Made by a program: the position numbers and the translations under genes. From contig NZ_MWVJ01000105.1 in assembly GCF_002087335.1 (NCBI RefSeq), positions 62,001 to 126,000 on the forward strand: a DNA stretch of 64,000 bases, given 5' to 3'. Of this stretch, positions 18,509 through 27,390 are shown one piece after another. The notes beneath the pieces were generated by a model. It searched no databases, was not told the origin of the DNA, and saw nothing but the letters and a program-made list of their open reading frames with translations. Position 1 is the stretch's first letter, and each line of letters begins with the position of its first letter. The DNA is from Pseudophaeobacter leonis. GTDB lineage: Bacteria; Pseudomonadota; Alphaproteobacteria; Rhodobacterales; Rhodobacteraceae.

Positions 18509-18522
18509 AACTGTATACAGTT
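18509..18522. promoter_or_regulatory. Perfect 14-base palindrome, GntR operator candidate
   Basis: AACTGTATACAGTT is a perfect palindrome in the 213-base gap between the divergent ThDP-enzyme and gntR genes. FCD-type GntR regulators bind palindromes built around GTATAC, so this is the likely operator of the adjacent regulator and would control both genes. Confidence 0.75.
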
Positions 18523-18604
18523 TGGAATTCATTATTGCGGACAAGTCAAGCCTGCTCTAGTTAGAAGGGCAAATGCGTGCGGCTTGGAATATGGATGGGG
18601 CGGG

Positions 18605-19297
18605 ATGACAAAGCGCGAAAGCAATGTTGATCGGGTCTATGAGGCGCTGCGTCAGATGGCGGCGGATTTTGCCTTTAAGCCAGATCAGCGCATCAACGAA
18701 AGTGCTTTGTCTGATGTGCTGGGGGCCAGGCGCACGCCGCTGCGTGAGGCGCTTAACCGGTTGGTGGCCGAGGGGTTTTTGACCTTTCAGATCAACCGGG
18801 GATTTTTCTGCCGCCCGCTGACACCCAGCTATATTCTGGATCTGTATGAGGCGCGTGTTGCTGTCGAGTGTGAAGCGCTGCGGCTGGCCTGCCTGCGGGC
18901 CCCGGACAGCGAGATCGCGGCCCTGTCGGATTATCTTGACCGGATGGAGCCCGACTATCAAAGCGCCACAGATCCGGTGGAATTGCTGGCGCTGGACGAG
19001 AGTTTCCACAACCGCCTGGTGCAGCTATCCGGGAATTCCGAGCTGCTGCGCATGCTGCAGAACCTCAACGGCCGGATCCGCTATATTCGACTGATTGACC
19101 TGAAACGGATGCGCGATCAGGCTGATGGCGCGGCGCCGGGGGATGTGTCTGCCCATAAACGCGTCCTTGAGGGGCTGGCAGCGCGCGATGTGGTGGCGGC
19201 AACGGATGCCCTGCGCAGTCACATTGAAAAACGCCGCGAAGAGGCCACCGAGGCGGTGCGTATTGCCTTTTCTCAGCTTTATGTGCCGGACGATTAG
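18605..19297 (+). CDS. GntR-family regulator with FCD domain
   Basis: 230-residue regulator. Residues about 8-75 form the winged HTH (RVYEALRQMAADFAFKPDQRINESALSDVLGARRTPLREALNRLVAEGFL), and residues about 90-215 form the all-helical FCD effector domain with the metal-site pattern DESFHNRLVQLSGN and a later His in RSHIEKRREE. ATG 18605 begins the HTH directly. It diverges from the ThDP enzyme and precedes the Asp/Glu-racemase-like gene, and probably represses this catabolic set until its acid ligand binds. Confidence 0.9.
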   Translation: MTKRESNVDRVYEALRQMAADFAFKPDQRINESALSDVLGARRTPLREALNRLVAEGFLTFQINRGFFCRPLTPSYILDLYEARVAVECEALRLACLRAPDSEIAALSDYLDRMEPDYQSATDPVELLALDESFHNRLVQLSGNSELLRMLQNLNGRIRYIRLIDLKRMRDQADGAAPGDVSAHKRVLEGLAARDVVAATDALRSHIEKRREEATEAVRIAFSQLYVPDD

Positions 19298-19349
19298 GAC
19301 GGCCAGATCAGAGCCAAAAGAGCCAGTGGCGAAACCGAAGGAGACGGGT

Positions 19350-20084
19350 ATGGAGCATGGTGGCAAGACGGTCTACGGGGCCGCTGTGGGGATCTTGATG
19401 CTGGAGACGCAGTTTCCCCGCATTCACGGCGATATGGGCAACGCGCTGAGCTGGGATTTCCCGGTGCATTACCGGGTGGTGCGCGGCGCCACTCCGGATC
19501 TGGTGGTGCGCCACGACCCGACGGCGCTGGTCGATCTCTTTATCGAGGCCGGGCGTGATCTGGTGGCCATGGGCTGTGACGGCATCACCACCAACTGTGG
19601 CTTTCTGGCCCTGATCCTGGATCAGGTGAAACAGGCGCTGGGCGTGCCGGTTGCGACCTCCTCGCTGATGCAGGTGCCGATGGCGCAGGCTCTGTTGCCG
19701 CAGGGCAAACGGGTTGGCGTTCTGACGATTTCAAAGCAGACTCTGACACCGGCGCATCTGGTCGCGGCGGGGGCTCCCGGCGACACACCCGTGGGCGGCA
19801 CAGATGGGCTGGGCTGTTTCAGCCGCGATATTCTGGGCGATGCGCTGCAGATCGATTTTGAGGCCTGCCGACTGGATATGATCGACGGCGCGCGCGCCTT
19901 GCAGGCAGAGACCCCTGATTTGGGCGCCATCGTGCTGGAATGCACCTATAGGGGGCCCTATGCCCGTGATATACGCCGTGCCACTGGCCTGCCGGTGTTT
20001 TCGATCCATAGCTTTGTGACCTGGTTTCAGGCCGGGCTGATGCCGCGCCGCTTTGACGTCGAACTGGATGATCCACGCTGGTAG
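19350..20084 (+). CDS. Aspartate/glutamate racemase-superfamily protein
   Basis: 244 residues. Two conserved cysteines lie in the expected places: CDGITTNCGF near residue 75 and IVLECTY near residue 197, corresponding to the two acid/base cysteines of the Asp/Glu/hydantoin racemase fold. The N-terminus YGAAVGILMLETQFPRIHGDMGNA also fits. ATG 19350 has AAGGAG just upstream. Lying after gntR and near a D-amino-acid-dehydrogenase-like gene, it may interconvert enantiomers so that the substrate can be oxidised. This role is inferred. Confidence 0.8.
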   Translation: MEHGGKTVYGAAVGILMLETQFPRIHGDMGNALSWDFPVHYRVVRGATPDLVVRHDPTALVDLFIEAGRDLVAMGCDGITTNCGFLALILDQVKQALGVPVATSSLMQVPMAQALLPQGKRVGVLTISKQTLTPAHLVAAGAPGDTPVGGTDGLGCFSRDILGDALQIDFEACRLDMIDGARALQAETPDLGAIVLECTYRGPYARDIRRATGLPVFSIHSFVTWFQAGLMPRRFDVELDDPRW

Positions 20085-20173
20085 TGCTCAGGACCCTTCG
20101 TGCACAGGACCTATTGTGCACCGGAGGTGTCGTGAACAGGACTTGGAATGGAGAGGCTGGTCCTGAACGCGCC

Positions 20174-21106
20174 TCAGCTGAGCATCAGCAGCCAGAACCA
20201 GACAGTGAACACCGAAGCGGCGGTGGCAATCAGCACGGATGAGGCGGCCACCCGTTTGGCGCGGCCATACATATTGGCAAAGATATAGGCGTTGAAACCA
20301 GGCGCCATGGCAGCGTTAAGCACGCCGGAGCGGAACAGATCCTGCTTCACTCCCAGAGTGCCGCCCATGATCCAGACGATGCTGGGATGCACCATCAGGG
20401 CTGTGACACAGACAAAACCGATGGCGCGCAGATCGCCTTCGGGGCGGTACTGAACCAGCACGCCACCCAGGGCAAACAGCGCCGTTGGCAGCGCCGCCTG
20501 GATCAACAGCTGGAGGGCTGCATCCACTGTCCCCGGTATGGTCAACCCTGCCAAATTAACAGCAAATCCAAGGGAGATGCCAAGGATCAGCACGTTTTTG
20601 AACATGGCCGTCAGCACCGATGAGACCGTCTTGAGGCTGCCTGCGCCGCGGTTTTTCACCACTTCCATCACCGTGATGCCGAGCCCGTAGCAAAAGGGCG
20701 AGTGAAAGGCGATGATCGCATAGTTGCCGGTGAGGTTTTCCGGCCCAAAGGCGCGCTCGGTAATTGGCAGGCCCAGCAGGACCGAGTTGGAGAACAGGCA
20801 GCAAAATCCGATTACGACAGCGTCTTCCCAGTCGCGTTTGAACAAGAGCCGCGCGCCCGTCATGCCAATGCAAAAACAGATCGCAGCCCCGGTGTAAAAG
20901 CTGATCAGGAGGCCAGGATCAAAGCTGTTGGAGAGATCCAGATTGGCAATGGCGCGAAACAGCAGGCAGGGAATTGCAAAGCCCTGGGTGAACTTCATCA
21001 GCCCATCAATCTGCGTCGGTGTGAAATAGCCTCTTTGCGTTGCGGCATAGCCCGCAGCCACCACCAAAAAGACCGGCAGGATGACGTCAATCAGACTTTG
21101 GAGCAT
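20174..21106 (-). CDS. AEC-family auxin/malonate-type efflux or uptake carrier
   Basis: 310-residue membrane protein with about ten hydrophobic segments. LQSLIDVILPVFLVVAAGYAATQRGYFT at the N-terminus, FCCLFSNSVLLGLPITERAFG and the glycine-rich LFALGGVL fit the AEC (auxin efflux carrier) family, which includes MdcF-like malonate carriers. ATG 21106 is preferred to an upstream start at 21139. It converges with the racemase-like gene. The substrate is unknown, but an organic acid is likely. Confidence 0.82.
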   Translation of the reverse strand: MLQSLIDVILPVFLVVAAGYAATQRGYFTPTQIDGLMKFTQGFAIPCLLFRAIANLDLSNSFDPGLLISFYTGAAICFCIGMTGARLLFKRDWEDAVVIGFCCLFSNSVLLGLPITERAFGPENLTGNYAIIAFHSPFCYGLGITVMEVVKNRGAGSLKTVSSVLTAMFKNVLILGISLGFAVNLAGLTIPGTVDAALQLLIQAALPTALFALGGVLVQYRPEGDLRAIGFVCVTALMVHPSIVWIMGGTLGVKQDLFRSGVLNAAMAPGFNAYIFANMYGRAKRVAASSVLIATAASVFTVWFWLLMLS

Positions 21107-21275
21107 GGGATTTTCCTGTCGGGAGCCGGGCAGGACCAAGAATTCAATCAGGTCTTCAGCCCGGGATACACATTGAGCCTAATAAGTTGCGCCCAATAAA
21201 ATGGCGATACCAAAACGATGTCTTCACGGACAAATTTCTGCGGCCAGATACCGATCTGGCGACAGGGGCTGGCTG

Positions 21276-22073
21276 TTACAGCGGGCAGTGGAGCACCAGC
21301 CCATCATAGGCGGGCGGGATGTGGTCGGGGGTCTCGGACGCCAGGGTGGCGTAGTCGAGATCAATATGCATATTGGTCAGCACGGCCCGCTTTGGCTGCA
21401 TCCGCTCGATCCAGGCCAGGGCCTGATCCAGATTGAAATGGGTGGGATGGGGCGTGCGGCGCAGCGCATCCAGCACCCAGCAGTCGAGCCCCTCCAGCGC
21501 CTCGGTGGCCGCTTCCGGAATCTCGATCACATCCGGCAGATAGGCCAATGAGCCAATGCGAAACCCCAGCGAGTCCATCGCGCCATGATTGACCTCAAAC
21601 GGCAAGAAAGGGATCTCACCACCGGGGCCATCAATCGTGAAGGCGCCATCAATGGTGCGCAGATCGAGGATCGGCGGATAGGGCGAGCCTTCGGGCTGTA
21701 CAAAGGCATAGCCAAAGCGCGACAGCAGGGCGTTTTGGGTCTCGCCGTCGGCATAGACCGGCACACGGGTGCGCATGTTGAAGACGATCATGCGCAGATC
21801 ATCAATGCCATGCACAGGGTCGGCATGCGAATGGGTATAAACCACCGCATCCAGACGTACGACATTGGCGTCCAGCAACTGGCTGCGCATGTCGGGCGAG
21901 GTGTCGATCAGCACCGATGTGGTGCCACCAGGCCCGTCGCGTTCGACCAGCATCGAGCAGCGCCGCCGCGTGTTGTGGGGATTTTCCGGATCGCAGTCGC
22001 CCCAAGGGCCACCCAGACGCGGCACGCCGCCGGACGAGCCGCAGCCCAGTATGGTATAGCGCAGCTCTGCCAT
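21276..22073 (-). CDS. MBL-fold metal-dependent hydrolase (PhnP-like)
   Basis: 265-residue metallo-beta-lactamase-fold hydrolase. It has the N-terminal GCGSSGGVPRLGGPWGDCDP typical of PhnP-like phosphodiesterases and the metal motif THSHADPVHGIDDLR, with later metal ligands in EVNHGAMDS and LTNMHIDLDYATL. It overlaps tatD by one base. In Rhodobacteraceae this tatD-MBL pair is a conserved housekeeping neighbourhood, and there is no C-P lyase here, so a cyclic-phosphodiester role in phosphonate metabolism is not implied. Confidence 0.85.
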   Translation of the reverse strand: MAELRYTILGCGSSGGVPRLGGPWGDCDPENPHNTRRRCSMLVERDGPGGTTSVLIDTSPDMRSQLLDANVVRLDAVVYTHSHADPVHGIDDLRMIVFNMRTRVPVYADGETQNALLSRFGYAFVQPEGSPYPPILDLRTIDGAFTIDGPGGEIPFLPFEVNHGAMDSLGFRIGSLAYLPDVIEIPEAATEALEGLDCWVLDALRRTPHPTHFNLDQALAWIERMQPKRAVLTNMHIDLDYATLASETPDHIPPAYDGLVLHCPL

Positions 22074-22894
22074 CAGGCTGCGGCCTCAAACTGCGCCGCT
22101 TTCCAGAACAAACGGTCAAAATTGGCCTGCGTCTGGGCGGCAAAATCGCTGTAGTCCAGGCCAAAGGCCTTGGCGCCGATCTGTGCCGTAAAGGCGCTAT
22201 AGGCCGGCTCGTTGCGTTTGCCCCGATAGGGCGGCGGCGCAAGATAAGGCGCGTCGGTTTCCACCAGAATACGTTCCAGCGGTGCACTGGCAAAGATATC
22301 GCGCAGCTCCTGGCTTTTGGGGAAGGCGGCAATGCCGGACATCGACAGATAAAACCCCAGATCCAGCGCGGCGCGGCCGAGTTCGGCGGAAGATGAAAAG
22401 CAATGCATCACACAGCTATAGGCACCATTGGCCATCTCTTCGCGCAGGATCCGCGCCATATCGTCGTCAGCTGCACGGGCATGGATGATCAGCGGCAGCC
22501 TGGTGTCGCGCGCCGCCGCAATATGAATGCGAAGCGACTGCTGCTGCGCCTCGGCGCTTTCAGCGGTGTAGTGGTAGTCGAGCCCCGTCTCGCCGATGCC
22601 GACAAACTTGGGATGATCCGCGAGGGCGACCAACTCGTCATAGCTGGCCATGGGTTCCGAGGCGACGCTCATCGGGTGGGTGCCGGCGGCGTAGAACACC
22701 GGGGCATAGGCCTCGGCGATGGCGCGCACCTGTGGTTCGTTCTTCAGCTTGGTGCAGATCGTCACCATGCGTGTCACGCCTGCTTCCTGGGCACGGGCGA
22801 TCACCGCGTCCAGTTCATCTGCAAAATCCGGGAAGTCCAGATGGCAATGGCTGTCGGTAATTTCTGGGGGTGTCTGGGGGAGAGTGCTCGTCAT
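22073..22894 (-). CDS. tatD: TatD-family metal-dependent hydrolase
   Basis: 273-residue TIM-barrel hydrolase of the TatD 3'-5' DNase family. Metal and catalytic motifs are in order: ITDSHCHLDF (HxH), GIGETGLDYHY (Glu), IIHARAADDD (His), MHCFSSS (His) and LVETDAPYLAP (Asp). It lies between holB and the MBL hydrolase on the same strand and its stop overlaps the next start. TatD proteins act in DNA repair or degradation. Confidence 0.93.
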   Translation of the reverse strand: MTSTLPQTPPEITDSHCHLDFPDFADELDAVIARAQEAGVTRMVTICTKLKNEPQVRAIAEAYAPVFYAAGTHPMSVASEPMASYDELVALADHPKFVGIGETGLDYHYTAESAEAQQQSLRIHIAAARDTRLPLIIHARAADDDMARILREEMANGAYSCVMHCFSSSAELGRAALDLGFYLSMSGIAAFPKSQELRDIFASAPLERILVETDAPYLAPPPYRGKRNEPAYSAFTAQIGAKAFGLDYSDFAAQTQANFDRLFWKAAQFEAAA

Positions 22895-22942
22895 GCCTGC
22901 CTCAAATTGTCTTTGGCCGGATCCTGGCGCCGCCGGTAAAGG

Positions 22943-24078
22943 TCAACGGGACGCGGTCTCCTGCATCTTGAAAACCGTATCTAGGACAAGTGAAGCCGGG
23001 TCAAGGTTCACCGCCTGACCGTGGCGCGCCCGCGCCGTGGCCTCGGCAGAGAGATCTGCCCAGTCGCGGCCTTTTTGCGGATCAGCCGCCAGGCGCGCCA
23101 GTATCGCGCCTTCGCCCTGTGCCGCCTCGGGCAGGGGGGCATGGCCGGTGGCACCGGTGCGGGCGAGACGGGCCAGGGCGATTTCGATCAGGGTGAGCAG
23201 CAGTTCAAATTTCTCCGAGGCGCCGCGCTGGGCGGCGGCCTCGGCCAGGGCCATGGCGCGCTGGCGGTCCAGTCGGGGCATCGAGCCGAGGATCTGCATC
23301 AGTTCGGCATAGATCCTGAGGCCGCCAAGGTTCAAAAGCCGCAGCGCCGCCCCGACAGAGCCTGCCGCAAGGGCCGCCAGATGATCGGTGTTTTCAGGAA
23401 ATTCCGCCCCCGCCTGCGTCAGCGCAGATTGCATGTCCGCAGGCGACAGCGGGCTCAGCCGCAGGGTGCGACAGCGTGAGCGGATCGTTGGCAGCAGCCG
23501 CGAGGGCTGATGCGAGATCAGCAGCAGAGTGGTGCGGGCAGGCGGCTCTTCCAGCATCTTGAGCAGGGCGTTGGCGGCGCTGGTGTTCATGTCGTCAGCC
23601 GCATCCACAATCACCACCCGACGGCCGCCATCGGTGGCCGAAAGGCCAAAAAAGCGGTTGAGTTTGCGAATATCATCCACCACGATCTGGTCGCGCAGCT
23701 TACCTTTGTCGTTGTAGCTGCGGCTGATCGGGGCCAGTCCCGGCTCGGCCAGGGCATGGATACGGTGCGAGACCGGGTGCTCTGGATCAATGATCAGCGA
23801 TGTGACTGGGGGGGGGCGCCAAACAGCCCGTCTTCGGCGGCAGGTGTCGCCAGAAGGAAGCGGGCAATGCGCCAGGCAAGCGTGGCCTTGCCAATGCCCT
23901 GCGGCCCGGTCAGCAGCCAGCCATGATGCAGCCGGTCAGAATTAAAGGCGCTCAGGAAGTCCTGTTCCGCCTGGTCCTGGCCAAAAAGCTGTTGGGTTTC
24001 GCGCGGATGCGGTGCCCCAGGTGCCTGATCGGCACGGGGCAGCTCTTCGTCCGTTTTGACCTTGGGAGCCCGGCTCAT
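22943..24078 (-). pseudogene. holB: DNA polymerase III delta' subunit HolB (frameshifted at a G run)
   Basis: Clamp-loader delta' subunit. ATG 24078 overlaps the tmk stop. The N-terminus QQLFGQDQAEQDFLSAFNSDRLHHGWLLTGPQGIGKATLAWRIARFLL carries the P-loop-like segment. The frame then breaks at nine consecutive G (23808-23816). Ten G would restore FGAPPPVTSLIIDPEHPV and join the downstream frame (VVIVDAADDMNTSAANALLKMLEEPP, SRCRTLRLSPL), which ends at 22943. HolB is normally essential, so this single-base homopolymer loss is almost certainly a sequencing error. It is the strongest evidence that other frameshifts in the window are artefacts too. Confidence 0.92.
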
Positions 24079-24902
24079 GACGGCGTTGACCCGGAACCGG
24101 TGGCGCGCTTGCCTTGTGCCTCGGCTGTGTTGGCCAGTTCGTTTCTTGCCAGTTCGTCTCTCTCCTGGGCAGTCTCTTTTAGGGCAGCTTTGGTGTGGCG
24201 CAGAATCTCGGCGGCGACGGCATCAATGTCCTGTGCGCCGTCGACAACTTTGAAACGGCTGGAAAACTCCTGCGCCAGAGACAAAAAGCCCGCCCGCATT
24301 TTCTCCTGGAGACCGATGCCAAAATCCTCAAACCGTTCCTCGCTGCCCTGACGCCCCTTGGCCCGTGACAGACCCGTGGCAGGGTCCATGTCGATGAGCA
24401 CCGTAAGGTCCGGCTCGCAGCCGATCATCAGCTGGTGCAACTGGTAGACAGTGTCGCGCAGATCGCCACGCGACAGCCCCTGATACATCCGGGTGCTGTC
24501 GGCAAAACGATCGCAGATCACCACTTTGCCTGCAGCCAGCGCGGGCAGGCTGGTGCGCTCAAGATGGTCGCGGCGGGCAGCGGTGAACAGCAAGATTTCG
24601 GTCTCGGCAGACCATTTGTCGGGATCGCCCTCCAGCACCATGCGGCGGATCTCTTCGGCACCGGGAGAGCCGCCGGGCTCACGGGTGAGAACAACGTCAT
24701 GACCGGCCGCGCGCAGCGCCTCGGCCAGGCGCTTGCACTGGGTGGATTTTCCAGAGCCGTCAATGCCTTCAAAGGTCAGAAACAGGCCTGAGGCTGAGTG
24801 TGGGTTTTTCGAATCCATAGGAGAGGTTACGGGCTTATTCAAAGGCTTATTCTCAGGCTTTTTCACGGGTTTGATCACAGGCTGGGCTGTTGGTTCGGTC
24901 AC
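24075..24902 (-). CDS. tmk: Thymidylate kinase
   Basis: Phosphorylates dTMP to dTDP. FLTFEGIDGSGKSTQCKRL is the P-loop, VLTREPGGSPGAEEIR and KVVICDRFADSTRMYQG are the dTMP-binding DR motif region, and RAKGRQGSEERFEDFG is the LID segment. The GTG start at 24902 overlaps the carboxypeptidase stop (GTGA). It gives an unusual Lys-Pro-rich N-terminal tail of 28 residues; an ATG at 24818 would remove this but has no ribosome-binding site. The protein also has a roughly 30-residue C-terminal extension. The housekeeping order dac-tmk-holB is as in other Rhodobacteraceae. Confidence 0.93.
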   Translation of the reverse strand: MTEPTAQPVIKPVKKPENKPLNKPVTSPMDSKNPHSASGLFLTFEGIDGSGKSTQCKRLAEALRAAGHDVVLTREPGGSPGAEEIRRMVLEGDPDKWSAETEILLFTAARRDHLERTSLPALAAGKVVICDRFADSTRMYQGLSRGDLRDTVYQLHQLMIGCEPDLTVLIDMDPATGLSRAKGRQGSEERFEDFGIGLQEKMRAGFLSLAQEFSSRFKVVDGAQDIDAVAAEILRHTKAALKETAQERDELARNELANTAEAQGKRATGSGSTPS

Positions 24903-26080
24903 TGGGACGCCTCGGGGCCATTGATAAGACGTCTGGACAGGACCTGAGCGGCAGTTTTGACGCGGACAAAGAAGCCTCCTGCAGAGACGTCGTTTTCTGC
25001 CACCAAAGGCAGGCGCATCTCGGGAAGGCCATCGGGCTGCAACACCAGTTCGGCCAATCTCTGCCCCTTGCTCACCGGCGCATTGATCGGGCCGCTATAG
25101 ACCACCTCGGCGGCGATCTGTTTGCCCGACAAGGCCGGGAGCAGAATTTCCAGATCGGTTTCAGGCACCAGCCCTACCGATTGTGCAGATCCACGCCAGA
25201 TCTCGACGCGGGCGACCGGGGTGCCGGCTGTGGCGATGGTCTTTTTGTCAAATTGGCGAAACGACCAGTTAACAACGGCCTCGGCCTCCTCTGCGCGCGC
25301 TTTGGTGCTGTCCAGCCCGGAGATGACAAAAATCACCCGGCGGTCGCCCTGAACTGCCGAGCCAACCAGACCATAGCCCGCCTCGGTGGTGTGGCCGGTC
25401 TTTAGCCCGTCGGCCCCGATGCCAAGCCCCAATAGCGGGTTGCGGTTGCGGGTGTTTGAGGGCGCGCGGCCGTCAAACGCAAATGACTTTTCAGAGAACA
25501 GTGGGTAGTATTGCGGAAAGTCTTCGATCAGGTGCTCTGCGAGGATGCCAAGGTCGCGCATCGACATGCGGTGGCCGACGGCGGGCCAGCCGTTGGAATT
25601 GGCAAAATTGGCATTCATCATGCCCAGCTCTCCGGCGCGTTTGGTCAGATACCGGGCAAACCCCGCCTCGGTGCCATCGGGGCTAAGCGCTTCGGCGATC
25701 ACAGCACAGGCGTCATTGCCCGAGAGCACGATGATGCCGCGCAAAAGGTCTTCGACCCTCCCCCGATCAGTGGTGTCCAGAAACATGGTCGAGCCGCCAT
25801 AGCTCATGGCGTGGGCACTGACGGGCAGGCGTTCATCCAGGGTGAGCCGGCCATCGCGCAGCGCCTCAAAGGCGACATAGAGCGTCATGAGTTTTGACAT
25901 CGAGGCCGGCGGCAGTGGCACTTCGGCATTTTTGGACAGCAGCACCGTATCGGTGCCCTGATCCAGCACAAAGGCCGCGCGGGCCCGTGTATCAAAGGCG
26001 GCGAGCGGTAGCGCCGTCAGGCAAAGCCCGAATCCGGCGGCCAATACGAGTCTTGCTAAGGGTCTGACCATTGGTCTCAC
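24899..26080 (-). CDS. D-alanyl-D-alanine carboxypeptidase (DacA/DacC family)
   Basis: 393-residue low-molecular-mass penicillin-binding protein that trims peptidoglycan pentapeptides. It has an N-terminal signal peptide, the SxxK motif SMSK in PPASMSKLMTLY, SGN in IVLSGNDACAVIAEAL, and KTG in GADGLKTGHTTEAGYG, followed by the C-terminal PBP5-like beta domain (about residues 270-370). The GTG start at 26080 has GGAG at good spacing; an ATG nine bases inside is also possible. It is coupled to tmk by a four-base overlap. Confidence 0.93.
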   Translation of the reverse strand: MRPMVRPLARLVLAAGFGLCLTALPLAAFDTRARAAFVLDQGTDTVLLSKNAEVPLPPASMSKLMTLYVAFEALRDGRLTLDERLPVSAHAMSYGGSTMFLDTTDRGRVEDLLRGIIVLSGNDACAVIAEALSPDGTEAGFARYLTKRAGELGMMNANFANSNGWPAVGHRMSMRDLGILAEHLIEDFPQYYPLFSEKSFAFDGRAPSNTRNRNPLLGLGIGADGLKTGHTTEAGYGLVGSAVQGDRRVIFVISGLDSTKARAEEAEAVVNWSFRQFDKKTIATAGTPVARVEIWRGSAQSVGLVPETDLEILLPALSGKQIAAEVVYSGPINAPVSKGQRLAELVLQPDGLPEMRLPLVAENDVSAGGFFVRVKTAAQVLSRRLINGPEASQ

Positions 26081-26148
26081 GCCTGCGATCTCCTGGGGCT
26101 TGGGCTGGGGGCTTGGGCTAAGGGCCTGGGCCGGGGTTTGGGAGTGGG

Positions 26149-27079
26149 TTAGTTGGTGACGGCATAGGCATCTGTAAAGCCGGCGGCTTTGACGCTTTTT
26201 AACAAATGACTGCGCTCCGAGCTGGATTGAGCGGGGCCTACCACGACGCGCCAGAAGGGTTTGCCATTGCTTTTTTGCGTCAACACCAATGGGATCAGCC
26301 CGGCGTTGCGCATTTGCGCGGCGGTGTTCTTGGCGTTGCTCTCGACGCTGAAGATGCCGATCTGAATAAAGGGTTTACTAAGCGGCGAGCTGCGCGTGGC
26401 CTGAGTGGCCTGAGTGGCCTGAGTGGCCTGAGGCGCTGTGGCGACAGGGGCTTTTGCCGAGGCCTTTGCCGACGCGGTTGGCGCGGCATCAATTGCGGCC
26501 GCAGCGCCAGCAATTGGGTCCAGAGACGAAGCTTCTATCGACCCTGTGTCAAGGGCGGCAGTGGCAGCCTCATCCAGGGGGGTATCTTGCGGCGTTGCGT
26601 CGGGTAGGGCTGCCTCAGGCAGCTCTTCGGCTTCGCGCCGCAGGGCCGTCACGTTCAGCTCAACCGGGGCTCCGGCCAACATCCCGAGTGCGGCGGCGGC
26701 GTCAGATGAGCTCTGCAGGCGGGGGCCGGGGATTTCGCGTTCACGACGGAACAGCGCCCCAATGACAAATTTGCCGTTGGTATTGTTTGCGAATGATCAC
26801 ACGCTCTGGCTCTTTAGCATCCGGATGCGCCACCCAGACGCCGCCCAGTGAGGGGCGACCATCCCAGAGCCCGGCCTCGGTGACCTGAAACACGTCAGGG
26901 GCCTCGACATCCCGTTCAACCAGTTGCGTACTGCTCGACCCTGTCACCTCGGCTTCTGTTGCTTTTGGTTTCAGGAAGGACAGGCCCGCGCCGTCTTCAC
27001 AGGCGGCAAGCGCCAACAGCGAGACCGCAGCAAAGGCGAAGCCCGCCCTTGGTTTCCTTTTCGGCATAGGTCGTGTCAT
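26149..27079 (-). pseudogene. SPOR-domain lipoprotein (frameshifted)
   Basis: Cell-envelope protein binding septal peptidoglycan. ATG 27079 begins a lipoprotein signal with lipobox LLALAACEDG. The frame breaks near 26788 after ERVIIRK; removing one base gives NTNGKFVIGALFRREREI and continues through an Ala/Thr-rich linker to a C-terminal SPOR domain (about residues 235-308: KPFIQIGIFSVESNAKNTAA ... PFWRVVVGPAQSSSERSHLL). The length is 310 codons plus one base, so a +1 insertion. It occupies the place upstream of dac often held by rlpA-like genes, but I see no RlpA double-psi barrel. Confidence 0.82.
26401..26432 (-). repeat. Nine-base tandem repeat in the SPOR protein linker
   Basis: CTGAGTGGC is repeated three and a half times, encoding Gln-Ala-Thr repeats in the linker before the SPOR domain. 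It keeps frame and is expected to vary in copy number between strains. Confidence 0.8.
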
Positions 27080-27285
27080 GGCTGTTTCCTTGCCTGTGCT
27101 CATTTGTGCCAAAACGGCTGCGCCGGATTTCCCGGTCATCACTATGATTTGCCGGATGATAGCCTGCAGCGAGTCGCATGAAAACCCTATGCTGGAGCGG
27201 CATTTGCGAAAGATGTTTGATTGGCATGATCCCGCGTGTTGCCGACTTGATCTGGGCCGCCGCACTGGGCGCATCACTGGCCACC

Positions 27286-27321
27286 GCACCGGGCACTGCA
27301 CCGGGCACTGCACTGGGCGCA
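27286..27321. repeat. Twelve-base tandem repeat upstream of tRNA-Ser
   Basis: GCACCGGGCACT occurs twice, then a variant GCACTGGGCGCA, in the 329-base gap between the SPOR-protein gene and the tRNA. No convincing gene lies in that gap, which should also contain the tRNA promoter. Confidence 0.65.
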
Positions 27322-27390
27322 TGTGGACCCGCATATGGTGCGGGCAGGGGCGCTTGCAAAATTTCCTCTTGCGTGTCGCGTTTCAGCGTC

